Shown here: in pieces, positions 1 to 8,812 of the stretch
Position numbering within the stretch: the stretch's first letter is position 1
Layout of the letters: every line of letters begins with the position of its first letter
Assembly: GCA_030619985.1 (NCBI GenBank)
Contig: JAUXAI010000002.1
Coordinates: forward strand, 1 to 64,000
DNA length: 64,000 nucleotides
Reading direction: 5' to 3'
Source of the DNA: a bacterium
GTDB lineage: Bacteria; UBP18; UBA7526
Notes under the pieces: model-generated
What the model was told of the DNA's origin: nothing
The model's input: the letters and a program-made list of their open reading frames with translations, nothing else
The model's database searches: none
Made by a program: the position numbers and the translations under genes

Positions 1-1
1 G

Positions 2-1126
2 GGGACTACCAGCTACTATGACGAACACACCATGATCATAAAGGATATCGTAGTCATCGATCATCACTTCCCCGATCTCCCCGAAGGACCTCCCAAGAAG
101 TGCCTCCTCTATAACCCTAATAGCAATCCTCAAGCAGAAGAGTATATCGGGTGTTCCACCTCACTTCTCACCCACATGATCGCTACGACCTTGGGTTTAA
201 AAGAGGATTATGATGACTTTCTATGCTTCATTGGGCTGAAGGGAGACTTTGCCATCGATCCGGCAACAGGAGAGGTGAGTAAATTCGCCCAATCCTTCTA
301 TGAGACATATGAGAAGAACTTCAAGAATCTGCTCACCCCCCTGAAGTCCCGACCCACCATGTTCGATATTACCCAGAGGGAGAAGACCTCTCTTCTTTCC
401 CGGATCACAGAACTCATCCATGGGACCTGTGGCGGGGGCTTCCAGTACTTCTATAACGATAGGGCGAAGTCTTTGAAGGGAGTGGACCAGGTAGACCTTC
501 TCTTCACCTCTTTGTCCAAGTATGGAAGAAGAAACCCTAAGATATCGAATCTAAAGAGGCTCGATCACTTCTTAGGAGAGATTCCCTATCGCTGGGTCAT
601 CCAGCAACTATACAAATATTATTTAAGGGATTGGGAGAGCGCTAGCCACCTCTTAGATTCCACCATCTCCATAGGGAAGATGGGTCGGGTGGCCATCCAG
701 CTCTTCATTGGAGAGAATGTTCCCTTGCTGCCCATGGTGGGCTCGGTGAAGCTCCATGATCTCACTAAGGAATCGAGTGAGAAGCATGTCCTCTTAGTCA
801 TGGTCAATAAGGAGCCTGATGGAGGAACCCACTTCTCCCTTCGTGCCACCTCGGATAGGATACACTGTGGTAAAATCTGCCATACCCTGGCCAGTAGGCT
901 GGTGAGGAAGTATGGCTTTCCAGACTTGATTACTGGAGGAGGCCATAGCCGGGCGGCAGAATGCAATACCCGGACAGCACCCGTTCCTACCCCCGCCGCC
1001 ATACTGGCCTTCTTCAGATTATATGAACAGTTAAGAGACCTCTCCTTAAGGGCAGACAAGAATGGACTTAGGAAGAGGGAGAGAGAGATCGCTATAGATC
1101 TGGGCCTGGATTATCTCAAGAGTTAA
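2..1126 (+). CDS. DHH/DHHA1 family phosphoesterase (5' end outside window)
   Basis: The frame is open to the left edge, so the true start lies outside the window; ATG 32 is internal. VIDHH, about 15 residues after the first visible codon, is the DHH metal-binding motif that names the family. Near the C-terminus TGGGHSRAAE matches the GGGH nucleotide-binding motif of the DHHA1 domain. The family includes RecJ nucleases, nano-RNases and cyclic dinucleotide phosphodiesterases. The N-terminal motif with the first aspartates is missing from view, so the substrate cannot be told. The middle 150 residues are unfamiliar to me. The stop is 12 bases before the next start. Confidence 0.8.
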   Translation, partial: GTTSYYDEHTMIIKDIVVIDHHFPDLPEGPPKKCLLYNPNSNPQAEEYIGCSTSLLTHMIATTLGLKEDYDDFLCFIGLKGDFAIDPATGEVSKFAQSFYETYEKNFKNLLTPLKSRPTMFDITQREKTSLLSRITELIHGTCGGGFQYFYNDRAKSLKGVDQVDLLFTSLSKYGRRNPKISNLKRLDHFLGEIPYRWVIQQLYKYYLRDWESASHLLDSTISIGKMGRVAIQLFIGENVPLLPMVGSVKLHDLTKESSEKHVLLVMVNKEPDGGTHFSLRATSDRIHCGKICHTLASRLVRKYGFPDLITGGGHSRAAECNTRTAPVPTPAAILAFFRLYEQLRDLSLRADKNGLRKREREIAIDLGLDYLKS

Positions 1127-1138
1127 ACAGAGGAAGAG

Positions 1139-1610
1139 ATGAGATCATTTTCAAAGATTATCTTGATAGTGGTTTTGGGTTGTCTTATCACCTCATCATC
1201 GTTCGCCAAAAGAAAGGTAAAGGAGGCTGTGGTAAAGATCTACACAGTATATAATGAACATGATTACTATGATCCCTGGCAGATGTCGGGTCAATTACTA
1301 CTATGAGGGGGAACCAACAGAGGAACGAAGAGAGGTGATTGTACTGGCGAAGGTCCTGGCTGATGAAGTCAATGTGGGCTATCACAACTGGAGGTATAAT
1401 GTGATCTCTTATGTCAATGGTAAGAAGATTTCTACTATGAAGGACCTGGTAAGGGCTTTTGAGGATTATGAAGGAAGATACCACACCATGGTAGATGAAC
1501 GGGGCTATGAAATAGTCTTGGAGAGAGACAAAGTCCAGGAAGCCAACCAGAGAATCTTAAAGAAGTATAAGATTAATTCTGATCGCTCGGAAAACTTGAG
1601 GAGTTTCTGA
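1139..1610 (+). pseudogene. HtrA/DegP-type serine protease remnant (internal deletion plus frameshift)
   Basis: ATG 1139, after a GAGGAAGAG ribosome site, opens a 55-codon frame with a signal peptide followed by VVKIYTVYNEHDYYDPWQ, which resembles the start of mature HtrA-like proteases; it stops at 1304-1306. In another frame, from about 1290 to 1610, comes a stretch resembling the C-terminal PDZ-like domain of the same family (VIVLAKVLADEVNVGY, VNGKKI, LERDKV). The trypsin-like core with His, Asp and Ser, and the first PDZ, are absent. The simplest reading is one large deletion that also shifted frame. It lies 1 base before mtnP and may still affect translation there. Confidence 0.75.
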
Positions 1611-1611
1611 T

Positions 1612-2472
1612 ATGGAGAAGATTAAGATTGGGGTGATTGGGGGAACGGGATTATATGATATCAAGGGCTTAGAGGATATAAAAGAGGTGAAGCCCTCTAC
1701 TCCTTTCGGTGAGCCCTCAGATAATATAATCACTGGTACTTTGGAAGGGAAGAGGGTGGCCTTTCTCCCTCGCCATGCCAGGGGGCACAGGATCATGCCT
1801 ACGGAACTAAATAATAAGGCCAACATTTATGCCTTGAAATCTCTTGGGGTAGAATGGATCATTGCTTTTTCTGCTGTGGGAAGCATGAAGGAGGAGATTA
1901 GGCCCCAGGACTTCTTCATCCCCGATCAACTATTCGATAGGACGAAGACCAGGGTCCCTACCTTCTTTGGGGATGGGATTGTAGCCCATATCTCCTTCGC
2001 CGACCCCTACTGTCCGACCTTGAGCAAGATACTATATGAGAGAGGCAAGGACCTGGGATACCGGATACATAAGGGCGGGACCTATCTCTGTATCGAAGGG
2101 CCAGCCTTCTCTACCCGAGCAGAGTCCAGGATATATCGCAGTTGGGGGGTGGAGGTCATTGGGATGACCAACCTCCCAGAGGTAAAGCTTGCCCGGGAGG
2201 CAGAGATCTGCTATACCACCGTGGCTCTGGTTACGGACTATGACGTGTGGCACGTAACAGAAGAGGTGAGCGTTGAGACCGTGATGAAGAATTTAGAGGC
2301 AAATACCTTAAAAGCAAAGGAACTGGTAAAGGCGGTCATTCCCAAAATACCAGATAAGAGGGAATGTTCCTGTGCCACTGCCTTAGCCAATGTCATTATT
2401 ACCCAGAAAGATGCCATACCAGAGAAGAGGAAGAAGGAACTGAATTTACTTATTGGGAAATACTTCAAGTGA
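1612..2472 (+). CDS. mtnP: S-methyl-5'-thioadenosine phosphorylase
   Basis: 286 residues, the usual length. It phosphorolyses methylthioadenosine to adenine and methylthioribose 1-phosphate in the cytoplasm (family knowledge). GVIGGTGLY at residues 8-15 is the phosphate-binding start, PRHARGHR follows near residue 53, and GMTNLPEVKLAREAEI is the signature that marks MTA rather than guanosine phosphorylases. The start is 1 base after the protease remnant. A purine nucleoside phosphorylase of the same superfamily lies at 60055, so this copy probably serves polyamine and SAM by-product recycling. Confidence 0.93.
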   Translation: MEKIKIGVIGGTGLYDIKGLEDIKEVKPSTPFGEPSDNIITGTLEGKRVAFLPRHARGHRIMPTELNNKANIYALKSLGVEWIIAFSAVGSMKEEIRPQDFFIPDQLFDRTKTRVPTFFGDGIVAHISFADPYCPTLSKILYERGKDLGYRIHKGGTYLCIEGPAFSTRAESRIYRSWGVEVIGMTNLPEVKLAREAEICYTTVALVTDYDVWHVTEEVSVETVMKNLEANTLKAKELVKAVIPKIPDKRECSCATALANVIITQKDAIPEKRKKELNLLIGKYFK

Positions 2473-2558
2473 GAAGTTTACAGTAACCAGCGAACAGTAA
2501 CCAGTATTTTTACTGTAAACTGGTTACTGGTTACTTCCCAAAAAACAAGGGGGGAGAG
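2473..2558. repeat. Paired word repeat, CAGTAAC family
   Basis: The left half repeats CAGTAAC/CAGCGAA in 7-base steps and the right half carries the complement (ACTGTAAACTGG, TTACTGG). The gap can fold on itself. The right arm ends about 20 bases before the next start. Confidence 0.7.
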
Positions 2559-3536
2559 ATGGTTAGGATTGGAAGGAACTTTACTAATCTATTGGAATTG
2601 GATTATGTAAGCGAGAAAGATAGAGAGAGATTTAAGAGAGGTGAGATAGATGTCCCGGATTTGGATGCCCTGGCTCAGATAAAGTTCAAGAGGGATATTC
2701 CTAAACAAATAGAAGTAGCAAAAGAAATCGGCCTGGACCATATAGAACTTGATGGCGGGGTGCCCAATCCCTTCTTGGAGATGAGGGAGGAAGAGATGGT
2801 AAGAGCAAGGCAAGCGGCAAAGGAGTGCGAGATCACTATCTCTTTACATCTCCCCTATACTTATGTGGGAGCAAGCACCTGTGCTTTCCAGGAGGTGGAC
2901 CGGGAATTGGCGGTTACCTTACAGAAGAGATACTTAAAGTTTGCTGAAGGAGTGGGGGCAATCAATGCCATCATGCATCCGGGGACCGTTCCCTTCTATC
3001 AGGCCGGCCCCCAGTATCAAGAGGATTTGAAGAAGAGCCTCATTAAGAGTCTGGTAGAATTGGCAAAGACCTCTAAAGAGTTGGAAATCTCCTTTCATGT
3101 TGAGAATAATACCACCTTTGATATCGTCTTCGTAGAGCCAGAGGAGATCTATCCAGTAATTGAGGAAGTGAAGAAGAAGGGGTTGGAGATTTATTACTGC
3201 TTTGACATTGGCCACTGGTTCACCAGGGCAGATGGAACTCCACCCAAGGAGATTCCAGATCCTCCAGAGAGTATTATGGAGAAGATTCCCGCGGAACTCC
3301 TAAAAGAGATCCATCTCAATGACTATATCCCCAAGATCAAGAAGTTCCACCCTCCCCTACATTACCAGAAGGGTCCCCTGAAGAGGAAGAACTTAGAGAG
3401 ATTTGCTGAAATTGTAAAGGAAAAGGGGGTGGAACTGGTTGTTGTTGAGACTGCGGTGAGGGATCCTGAAGAACTGTTAAATGCTCATAAGCTTCTCCGA
3501 GATGAGACAGACTATCTAAATAGTATTTTTAAATAG
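2559..3536 (+). CDS. TIM-barrel protein, AP-endonuclease-2/xylose-isomerase-like
   Basis: 325 residues. Strand-end motifs fit the sugar-isomerase-like TIM-barrel superfamily: HIELDGGVPNP (about 66), SLHLPY, IMHPGTVP, FHVENN, CFDIGHWF, HPPLHY and VVVET. The His and Glu residues in these motifs probably bind a divalent metal. A close paralogue is at 62520-63515. Function is not known to me; an epimerase, isomerase or phosphoesterase acting on a sugar phosphate is plausible given the neighbours. A GGGGGGAGAG site precedes ATG 2559. Confidence 0.7.
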   Translation: MVRIGRNFTNLLELDYVSEKDRERFKRGEIDVPDLDALAQIKFKRDIPKQIEVAKEIGLDHIELDGGVPNPFLEMREEEMVRARQAAKECEITISLHLPYTYVGASTCAFQEVDRELAVTLQKRYLKFAEGVGAINAIMHPGTVPFYQAGPQYQEDLKKSLIKSLVELAKTSKELEISFHVENNTTFDIVFVEPEEIYPVIEEVKKKGLEIYYCFDIGHWFTRADGTPPKEIPDPPESIMEKIPAELLKEIHLNDYIPKIKKFHPPLHYQKGPLKRKNLERFAEIVKEKGVELVVVETAVRDPEELLNAHKLLRDETDYLNSIFK

Positions 3537-3792
3537 CATAGAAGAAAGTAACCAGCAACTAGCGAACAGTAACCAGTGAAACTATAGATTATCAGAACAT
3601 CAGAGTATCAGAATGAGAATTCAGAATACCAGATTTAATTTTTCCAATCTGACCTTCTGGTATCTGTCCTTCTCCATCTGATGATCTGGTTATCTGATAC
3701 TCTTCTACTTTTTCGCTGTTAACTGTAAACTGGTTACTGTAAACTCCCGAACGGAGCCCTGAACCATACGGTTCAGGGCGGAGTGAAGGTTA
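3537..3792. repeat. Intergenic word repeats with a perfect hairpin
   Basis: 256 bases with no gene. CAGTAAC words flank an ATCAG-word block (ATCAGAAC, ATCAGAGT, ATCAGAAT) whose reverse complement follows (CTGATGATCTGG, TATCTGATAC). At 3757-3778 a perfect 9-bp stem, CCCTGAACC with GGTTCAGGG around ATAC, ends 14 bases before the next start. There is no U-tract, so it is not a standard terminator. Confidence 0.7.
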
Positions 3793-4440
3793 ATGGTTAA
3801 GAAGGAGTGCAGGAATATATTCATTTTGGGCAGGCCGGGATGTGGAAAGAGCGAGCTATATAGAAGGCTCACCCCGAGATTGAAGGAGGAGGGGTTTGCC
3901 CAAGAATTTGTCAGGGTAGATGACTTCCCAAAACTCTGGAATGTCTTTGTCAACGATAAGAATTTTAGGAGATGTAAACCGACAGAGGATGGGGGATATA
4001 AAGTCACCGATCCCAAGGTCTGGGATGACATCCTGAAAGAGGTGAATAGGGACGTCAAGAAACTGGATAAGGCGGGAAGGATTATCTTCATTGAGTTCTC
4101 CCGTTCAAACTATGTCCATTCCCTGAAAAACTTTGATAAGGGAATCCTGAATAAATCTCTTATTGTCTATATTGACTGTTCCTTTGAGACCTGCTGGAAG
4201 AGAAATGTGAGAAGGCATGAGACGGTCCTGGCTGCAGGAGTAGATAACCATCTGGTACCACGTGAGGAGATGGAAGAGACCTATCTTCACGATGATAAAG
4301 ATGAATTGCTAAGATTTGGAGAAGAATCAAAGATACCCATAGTAGTGGTCAATACCGATTATGAGGGAAAGGCCCACTATAAGGGAATAGTAGAAAGGAT
4401 CACGAAAGCAATAAAAAACTTTAAACGCAAACACGGATGA
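3793..4440 (+). CDS. P-loop nucleotide kinase-like protein
   Basis: 215 residues. FILGRPGCGKSEL near the N-terminus is a Walker A loop, and IIFIEFSR near residue 100 is a likely Walker B strand. KRNVRRHETV resembles an Arg-rich lid of small-molecule or nucleotide kinases. The substrate is unknown. The last residues (KRKHG and stop) are encoded by an intergenic repeat word, CAAACACGGATGA. Two genes downstream lies a polynucleotide kinase-like ATPase. Confidence 0.6.
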   Translation: MVKKECRNIFILGRPGCGKSELYRRLTPRLKEEGFAQEFVRVDDFPKLWNVFVNDKNFRRCKPTEDGGYKVTDPKVWDDILKEVNRDVKKLDKAGRIIFIEFSRSNYVHSLKNFDKGILNKSLIVYIDCSFETCWKRNVRRHETVLAAGVDNHLVPREEMEETYLHDDKDELLRFGEESKIPIVVVNTDYEGKAHYKGIVERITKAIKNFKRKHG

Positions 4441-4547
4441 ACACGGATAACAACACAGATTAGCACAGATTTAATCCGTGACAATCCGCGGTGTTTTTGC
4501 CCAAGCAGTAAGCAATACAAAAAATCCGTGTCAGAAGGAGGGAAGAG
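4441..4547. repeat. Paired word repeat, CACAGATTAA family
   Basis: Runs of ACACGGATAACA and CACAGATT are followed by the complementary AATCCGTGACAATCCG. Almost the same sequence recurs at 4989-5093, including the shared string AAGCAGTAAGCAATAC/AAGCAGTACGCAATAC. Confidence 0.75.
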
Positions 4548-4988
4548 ATGACCTTTCAGGAATCGGATTACCCTGGTCTAAAGAGGGAGATGGTAAATCT
4601 CATTCATAAGTATAAGAACCCAGCCCTGGTGGTTGAGGTATTGAAGGAGATCTGGGAGACCCATAAGCAGATCCCCATCTATCCTGGAATAATCTCCATG
4701 TGTCTGCCCAGTATGGTGAAAGAGAAGAAGATAGGGGAACTCAAGAAGGGAGAGAGGGTACTCATTAAGACGGGGACTTTAGAGATATTGGGTACTGTTA
4801 AATTAAAAAAGAAGGATAGGATTGTTTTAGAGAATTCAGAAGTATTGAAACGCCCCAAGAGTAGGGAAGTAAAGAATGAGGAAGTGAAGAAGGTTCTGAG
4901 TTTGGAGAGGGGGGTCCTGGAAAAGATATGGCCCACTTTAGTATTCAAAGACGCAGATGACCGCAGATCAAAACGCAAACACGGATGA
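4548..4988 (+). CDS. Hypothetical protein, 146 residues
   Basis: I do not recognise a family. The first 60 residues look helical (LKREMVNLIHKY, VVEVLKEIWETH), followed by a beta-rich stretch with RVLIKTGTLEILGTVKL that could be a small barrel. There is no signal peptide or membrane segment. GGAGGGAAGAG precedes ATG 4548. The last 12 residues (DADDRRSKRKHG) are encoded by an invading repeat and are probably not part of the fold. It sits between two P-loop proteins, but no function follows from that. Confidence 0.55.
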   Translation: MTFQESDYPGLKREMVNLIHKYKNPALVVEVLKEIWETHKQIPIYPGIISMCLPSMVKEKKIGELKKGERVLIKTGTLEILGTVKLKKKDRIVLENSEVLKRPKSREVKNEEVKKVLSLERGVLEKIWPTLVFKDADDRRSKRKHG

Positions 4989-5093
4989 GCACAGATACAA
5001 CACAGATTAACACAGATAAATCCGTGACAATCCGCGGTGTTTTTTGCCCAAGCAGTACGCAATACAAAAAATCCGTGTCAAAAGGAGAAAAGA
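4989..5093. repeat. Paired word repeat, CACAGATTAA family (near copy of 4441-4547)
   Basis: ACACAGATTAACACAGAT is followed by its complement-like arm AATCCGTGACAATCCGCGG. It matches the 4441-4547 gap closely, indicating copying of a whole intergenic unit. Confidence 0.75.
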
Positions 5094-6335
5094 ATGGAGT
5101 ATAAAGTAAAGAAAGGCGATATCTATATCCTGAAAGGGCCGGGAAAGGTGAGAGTAAAGAGGGGAAGAATGGAAGCGGTGGGAAAGAGTGTTGAAGAAAA
5201 TGAAGAGGTCTTTATTCCTCCGGGCAAGACCATTCCCTTAGAGGCCGAAGAAAAATCCACTCTTTCTATAGAAGTAAAGAGGCCCGGCGAGATAAGGAAA
5301 ATTAAAGAGAGAACCATCCCTTCCTCCTGGGATGATCTTATCTCCCGCATTGTAAAAGAAAAAGCCAGGACAATTCTCGTTTTAGGAGAGGTGGATACGG
5401 GAAAGACCTTCTTCGCTACCTATTTAGCGAATAAACTCCTGGAGAAGGGAGTAAGGCCGGCGGTCCTGGATGGTGACCCGGGCCAGAGCGACATCGGTAT
5501 CCCAGGGACTTTGGGATTGGCGGTTCTAAAGAAGCAGGTGGTCTTTTTAACTCAAGCCAAGATATCTGCCCTCTACTTCGTGGGCTCCCATTCCCCGGGG
5601 CTGCACTTTTTACCCACTATTGTGGGAACCAAGAGATTGGCAGAGGCTGGTCTGAAGAAAGCGAATACCGTCATTGTCAATACCACGGGTTGGGTACAGA
5701 GCGATGGAGGGAGAGCGCTCAAGAGATCAAAGATTGAGATTCTCTCTCCAGAGATCATCGTTCTTTTGCAGAGGAAGGATGAGTTAGAGCATCTGGTTAA
5801 GAGTTACGATCCCAAAAAGATTGTCCGAATCCATGTCTCAAAGAAGGCCTCCTTTACCAGTGAGAAGGAGAGGAAGAAGCTGAGGGAACTGCCCAGCACA
5901 AGGTATTTTAAAGGGGCCAGGAAGATTAGACTTCCCCTGGAGAGAATAGCAACTGATAGATGCTATTTCGGGACAGGAAGAGAGATGAAAATTCCCGGGA
6001 CTCTTTATGCCGAGAGACTATCTGGCTTTGAAGGAACATTGGTTGTTACCCAAAAGCCTCTTCCTCAAGAGAGATTGAATGAGCTGGGTAAAGAATTGGG
6101 AAATATCAGAAACATCGTTGCTGGCGAGGAGAAGGGAATACTGGTCGGCCTCTTGGATGAAAAAGGCGATACCTTAGGAATGGGGAGGATAGAAGAGATC
6201 GATTATAAGAAAAAAGGAATCTTTTTAACTACCCCGGTTAAAGATGGAGGGAGAATAAGGATCATCCAGTTTGGCTCCTTAAGGATTACTCCCGAGGGAA
6301 AAGAAGCGGGCTTTATCTCCCCTGGTTACTTCTAA
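5094..6335 (+). CDS. Clp1/Grc3-type polynucleotide 5'-kinase-like ATPase
   Basis: 413 residues from ATG 5094, chosen because AAAGGAGAAAAG precedes it and upstream in-frame codons fall in repeat sequence. The N-terminal 90 residues are beta-rich. GEVDTGKTFFATYLAN is a Walker A loop of the Clp1_P type and LDGDPGQSDIG a Walker B with the family's DxxQ/DPGQ pattern; NTTGWVQ follows. The C-terminal third resembles the beta domain of the family. Relatives phosphorylate the 5'-OH of RNA in eukaryotes and archaea; a bacterial copy is less usual. The activity here is inferred only. Confidence 0.75.
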   Translation: MEYKVKKGDIYILKGPGKVRVKRGRMEAVGKSVEENEEVFIPPGKTIPLEAEEKSTLSIEVKRPGEIRKIKERTIPSSWDDLISRIVKEKARTILVLGEVDTGKTFFATYLANKLLEKGVRPAVLDGDPGQSDIGIPGTLGLAVLKKQVVFLTQAKISALYFVGSHSPGLHFLPTIVGTKRLAEAGLKKANTVIVNTTGWVQSDGGRALKRSKIEILSPEIIVLLQRKDELEHLVKSYDPKKIVRIHVSKKASFTSEKERKKLRELPSTRYFKGARKIRLPLERIATDRCYFGTGREMKIPGTLYAERLSGFEGTLVVTQKPLPQERLNELGKELGNIRNIVAGEEKGILVGLLDEKGDTLGMGRIEEIDYKKKGIFLTTPVKDGGRIRIIQFGSLRITPEGKEAGFISPGYF

Positions 6336-6336
6336 A

Positions 6337-8118
6337 ATGGGGAGGAGAATGAAGATCAGTCTGGCAGGAAAGATTGCTGGATTTGTGATCTTGATCATTG
6401 TGATCATCATGTCCTTAGTGGCTGGTATCACTCTCAAAAGGGAGGAGAGGACAGCCACTGACCAGATGATCAAGAGGGCAAAGGATATTACCAATGCCCT
6501 GGCCACAACCTCCATCACTACCATCCTAGCCAATGATTACATCACCCTGGCCCAGATAGTAGAGGGAATAGATAAGAAGGGTGAGGATATCGATTATGTC
6601 ATCATTCTGAATGATATCTACCAAGTCATGGCTCATACAGATGAGAGCCTGGTGGGTAAGACCTTGAGTGATCCAATAAGTATCGAGGCCCAGAGGGCCA
6701 GGACAACCCTCTTACAGATTACCCCAGAGGAGAGGTATGATGTCGCCGTGCCCATCCTCTCCCAGGGAAGGAGGATCGGCCTGGTTCGGGTAGGCTTTTC
6801 ATCTCTACCCTTAAAAGCAAGGATTGCTGAGACCCGAGATCGCATCTTTCTTCTGACCATTGGCCTGCTCATCCTGGGGATTATCATCTCCTTGCTCCTA
6901 GCAGCCACCATCACCCGACCGATAAATAGGTTAGTTCAAGCTGCCAAGAAAATCGGCAAGGGAGATCTGGGAGCTAGGGTGAGGATTGCCTCTCGAGATG
7001 AGGTGGGAGAGTTGGGAGAGGTATTTAATGAGATGTCGAAGCGGCTCTCCGGAAGCTTTCGATCGCTTGAGGAGAAGAGCACTCTCCTATCCAGAGCAAA
7101 GGAGGAGCTTAACCAGAGGGTCCTGGATCTCCAGATGCTCCAAAGACTCTCTACAAAGATAAGTTCCAACCTGGAGAAAGAAGATCTCTTGAGGCTCATC
7201 GTAGAGCTGTTCATGGAGGTGGCTCAGGTGGAGAAAGGATCTCTCATGCTCTGGGACGAGAAGAAGAAGAGGCTTTCCATCGCTTACGGTATTGGAATAA
7301 GTGAGGAGGCCAAAAAGCGTCTGAGCCTAAAGAGGGGAGAAGGGATTGCTGGTAGCGTATTTGAGAAGAAGAAGTCCATGGTAATCAATGACACCTTAAG
7401 GGATCGGCGCTATAAGCCTCTGGAGACAGAGAAGAAATTACATAGGACAGAGACTTTACTTGCTCTTCCCCTGGTGGCCAAGGGAGAGGGGGTAGGAGTG
7501 ATTACCCTCTCCAATAAGGTCTCCCGCCAGCCATTCATTAGAAGGGATGAGGAGCTCTTGTCTACCTTAGCAAGCCATGCTGCGGTAGCCATCCAGAACG
7601 CTATGTTATATGAGCAAGCGATTCACGATGGATTGACCGGCCTCTACGCCCATACCTTCTTCCAGAATTACCTGAAGCAGGAGATGAGGAAGGCCAAGCG
7701 CTATGAGACCTCGTTATCCTTGCTCATGTTAGACGTCGATCACTTCAAGAGATTCAACGATACCTATGGTCATCCGGCTGGGGATACGGTTTTAGTGAAT
7801 ATCGCCCATCTCTTAGAGCAAGCCATAAGGGGAGTGGATATCGCTGCCCGCTACGGAGGAGAGGAATTCGCCCTTATCCTGCCTGAGACGGATGCCAAGG
7901 GAGCCTATCTCTTAGCAGAGCGCCTGCGGAAGAAGGTCCAGACATTTGACTTTCTGAAAGGAAAGAAGAAGAGAGTCAAGATTACGATGAGTATTGGGGT
8001 GGCCAGTTATAAGAAGGGTATGCGTAAGGAAGTACTGATCGGCCAGGCAGACCAGGCTCTCTATCGCGCTAAAAGAGAAGGAAGGAATAGGGTCTGCATA
8101 TATAAAAGTAACCAGTAA
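6337..8118 (+). CDS. Membrane diguanylate cyclase (sensor-HAMP-GAF-GGDEF)
   Basis: 593 residues. Two membrane helices (about 8-30 and 170-193) bracket a periplasmic sensor; a HAMP linker follows, then a coiled coil, a GAF domain (about 275-430) and a GGDEF domain. The active-site motif is GGEEF at 507-511, with an intact RxxD inhibitory site (RGVD, 498-501) five residues before it. This should make cyclic di-GMP with product inhibition. ATG 6337 starts 1 base after the kinase gene; ATG 6349 is an alternative, though GGGGAGGAG sits very close to it. The last residues (KSNQ) come from a repeat word. Confidence 0.9.
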   Translation: MGRRMKISLAGKIAGFVILIIVIIMSLVAGITLKREERTATDQMIKRAKDITNALATTSITTILANDYITLAQIVEGIDKKGEDIDYVIILNDIYQVMAHTDESLVGKTLSDPISIEAQRARTTLLQITPEERYDVAVPILSQGRRIGLVRVGFSSLPLKARIAETRDRIFLLTIGLLILGIIISLLLAATITRPINRLVQAAKKIGKGDLGARVRIASRDEVGELGEVFNEMSKRLSGSFRSLEEKSTLLSRAKEELNQRVLDLQMLQRLSTKISSNLEKEDLLRLIVELFMEVAQVEKGSLMLWDEKKKRLSIAYGIGISEEAKKRLSLKRGEGIAGSVFEKKKSMVINDTLRDRRYKPLETEKKLHRTETLLALPLVAKGEGVGVITLSNKVSRQPFIRRDEELLSTLASHAAVAIQNAMLYEQAIHDGLTGLYAHTFFQNYLKQEMRKAKRYETSLSLLMLDVDHFKRFNDTYGHPAGDTVLVNIAHLLEQAIRGVDIAARYGGEEFALILPETDAKGAYLLAERLRKKVQTFDFLKGKKKRVKITMSIGVASYKKGMRKEVLIGQADQALYRAKREGRNRVCIYKSNQ

Positions 8119-8208
8119 CCAGTGAACAGTAACCAGTGAACAATTGTTACTTATTCATTGTAAATTGTAAATTTCCCGACGAAGTCGGGGTAAGAGGAGG
8201 TGAAGAAA
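8119..8208. repeat. CAGTAACCAG word repeat with CCCGAC/GTCGGG hairpin
   Basis: CAGTAACCAGTGAA words pair with a later TTACTTATTCATTGTAAATT block. At 8175-8189 CCCGAC-GAA-GTCGGG is a perfect 6-bp hairpin just before the AGGAGG site of the shell gene. Confidence 0.65.
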
Positions 8209-8499
8209 ATGGAAGAAACAAAAGAAGCGTTGGGGATGATTGAGACCAAGGGACTGGTAACCCTTATCGAGGCTACGGATGCCATGATCAAGGCGGCCAA
8301 GGTGAGACTGGTTGGCTATGAGAAGATCGGTGCAGGCTATGTCACCACCTTAGTGAGAGGCGACGTTGCCGCCTGTAAGGCAGCCTGCGATGCTGGTGCC
8401 AGTGCTGCCCAGAAGGTGGGGGAACTGATAAGCGTTCATGTCATTCCCAGGCCTCATCCGGACCTGGAAGGGGTAATGCCTATCACTCCCGGTAAATAG
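8209..8499 (+). CDS. BMC shell protein, hexameric (BMC-H)
   Basis: 96 residues, a single BMC domain ([33 protein letters not shown]... family pattern, with [21 protein letters not shown] and HVIPRPH). Six copies form the flat hexamers of the microcompartment facets, with the loop around GAG lining the pore. ATG 8209 is preferred over GTG 8200 because AGGAGG at 8195-8200 is then spaced 8 bases. It is the only BMC-H gene in the window, so it should be the main facet protein unless others lie elsewhere. Confidence 0.95.
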   Translation: MEETKEALGMIETKGLVTLIEATDAMIKAAKVRLVGYEKIGAGYVTTLVRGDVAACKAACDAGASAAQKVGELISVHVIPRPHPDLEGVMPITPGK

Positions 8500-8812
8500 C
8501 ACAGATCATCACAGATTATTTACAGATGGCCACAGATCGCAGATTATAAAATTCGAAATTCTAATATCGAAAGCCCAATGCGCTTTGCTTGCATTGGAGA
8601 GAGTATAAATTTTAAACTCTGACTAAACAATATCTAAATTCGAAATTCAAATAACCAAAACTGTTTTGAGTTTAGAACATTCGGATTTTGAATTTGTTTT
8701 GGATTTAGAATTTTGTGCTTAGGATTTTTTGGAATTTGGATGCTACTAAATATCTGTGATCTGTGTGAATCTGTTTCTTATCTGTGTAAATCTGTGTTTA
8801 GGGGGGGAGTTT
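8500..8812. repeat. Gene-free gap with three word-repeat families
   Basis: 313 bases. Outer arms are CACAGATT words (left) and ATCTGTG words (right). Inside are AT-rich words (AAATTCGAAATTC on the left; GATTTTGAATTTG and GGATTTAGAATTTTG on the right), again roughly complementary. CCAATGC and GCATTGG (8575-8597) form a hairpin around GCTTTGCTT. No gene is seen; an apparent in-frame extension of tpiA into it from 8756 is repeat sequence. Confidence 0.7.

Noticed and set aside
5037-5093. Upstream start of the Clp1-like kinase
   Set aside because: The 19 extra codons are intergenic repeat; AAAGGAG supports ATG 5094.
8756-8812. N-terminal extension of triosephosphate isomerase (repeated ICVNL)
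   Set aside because: It is translated ATCTGTGTAAATCTGTG repeat; the family start and ribosome site fix ATG 8813.
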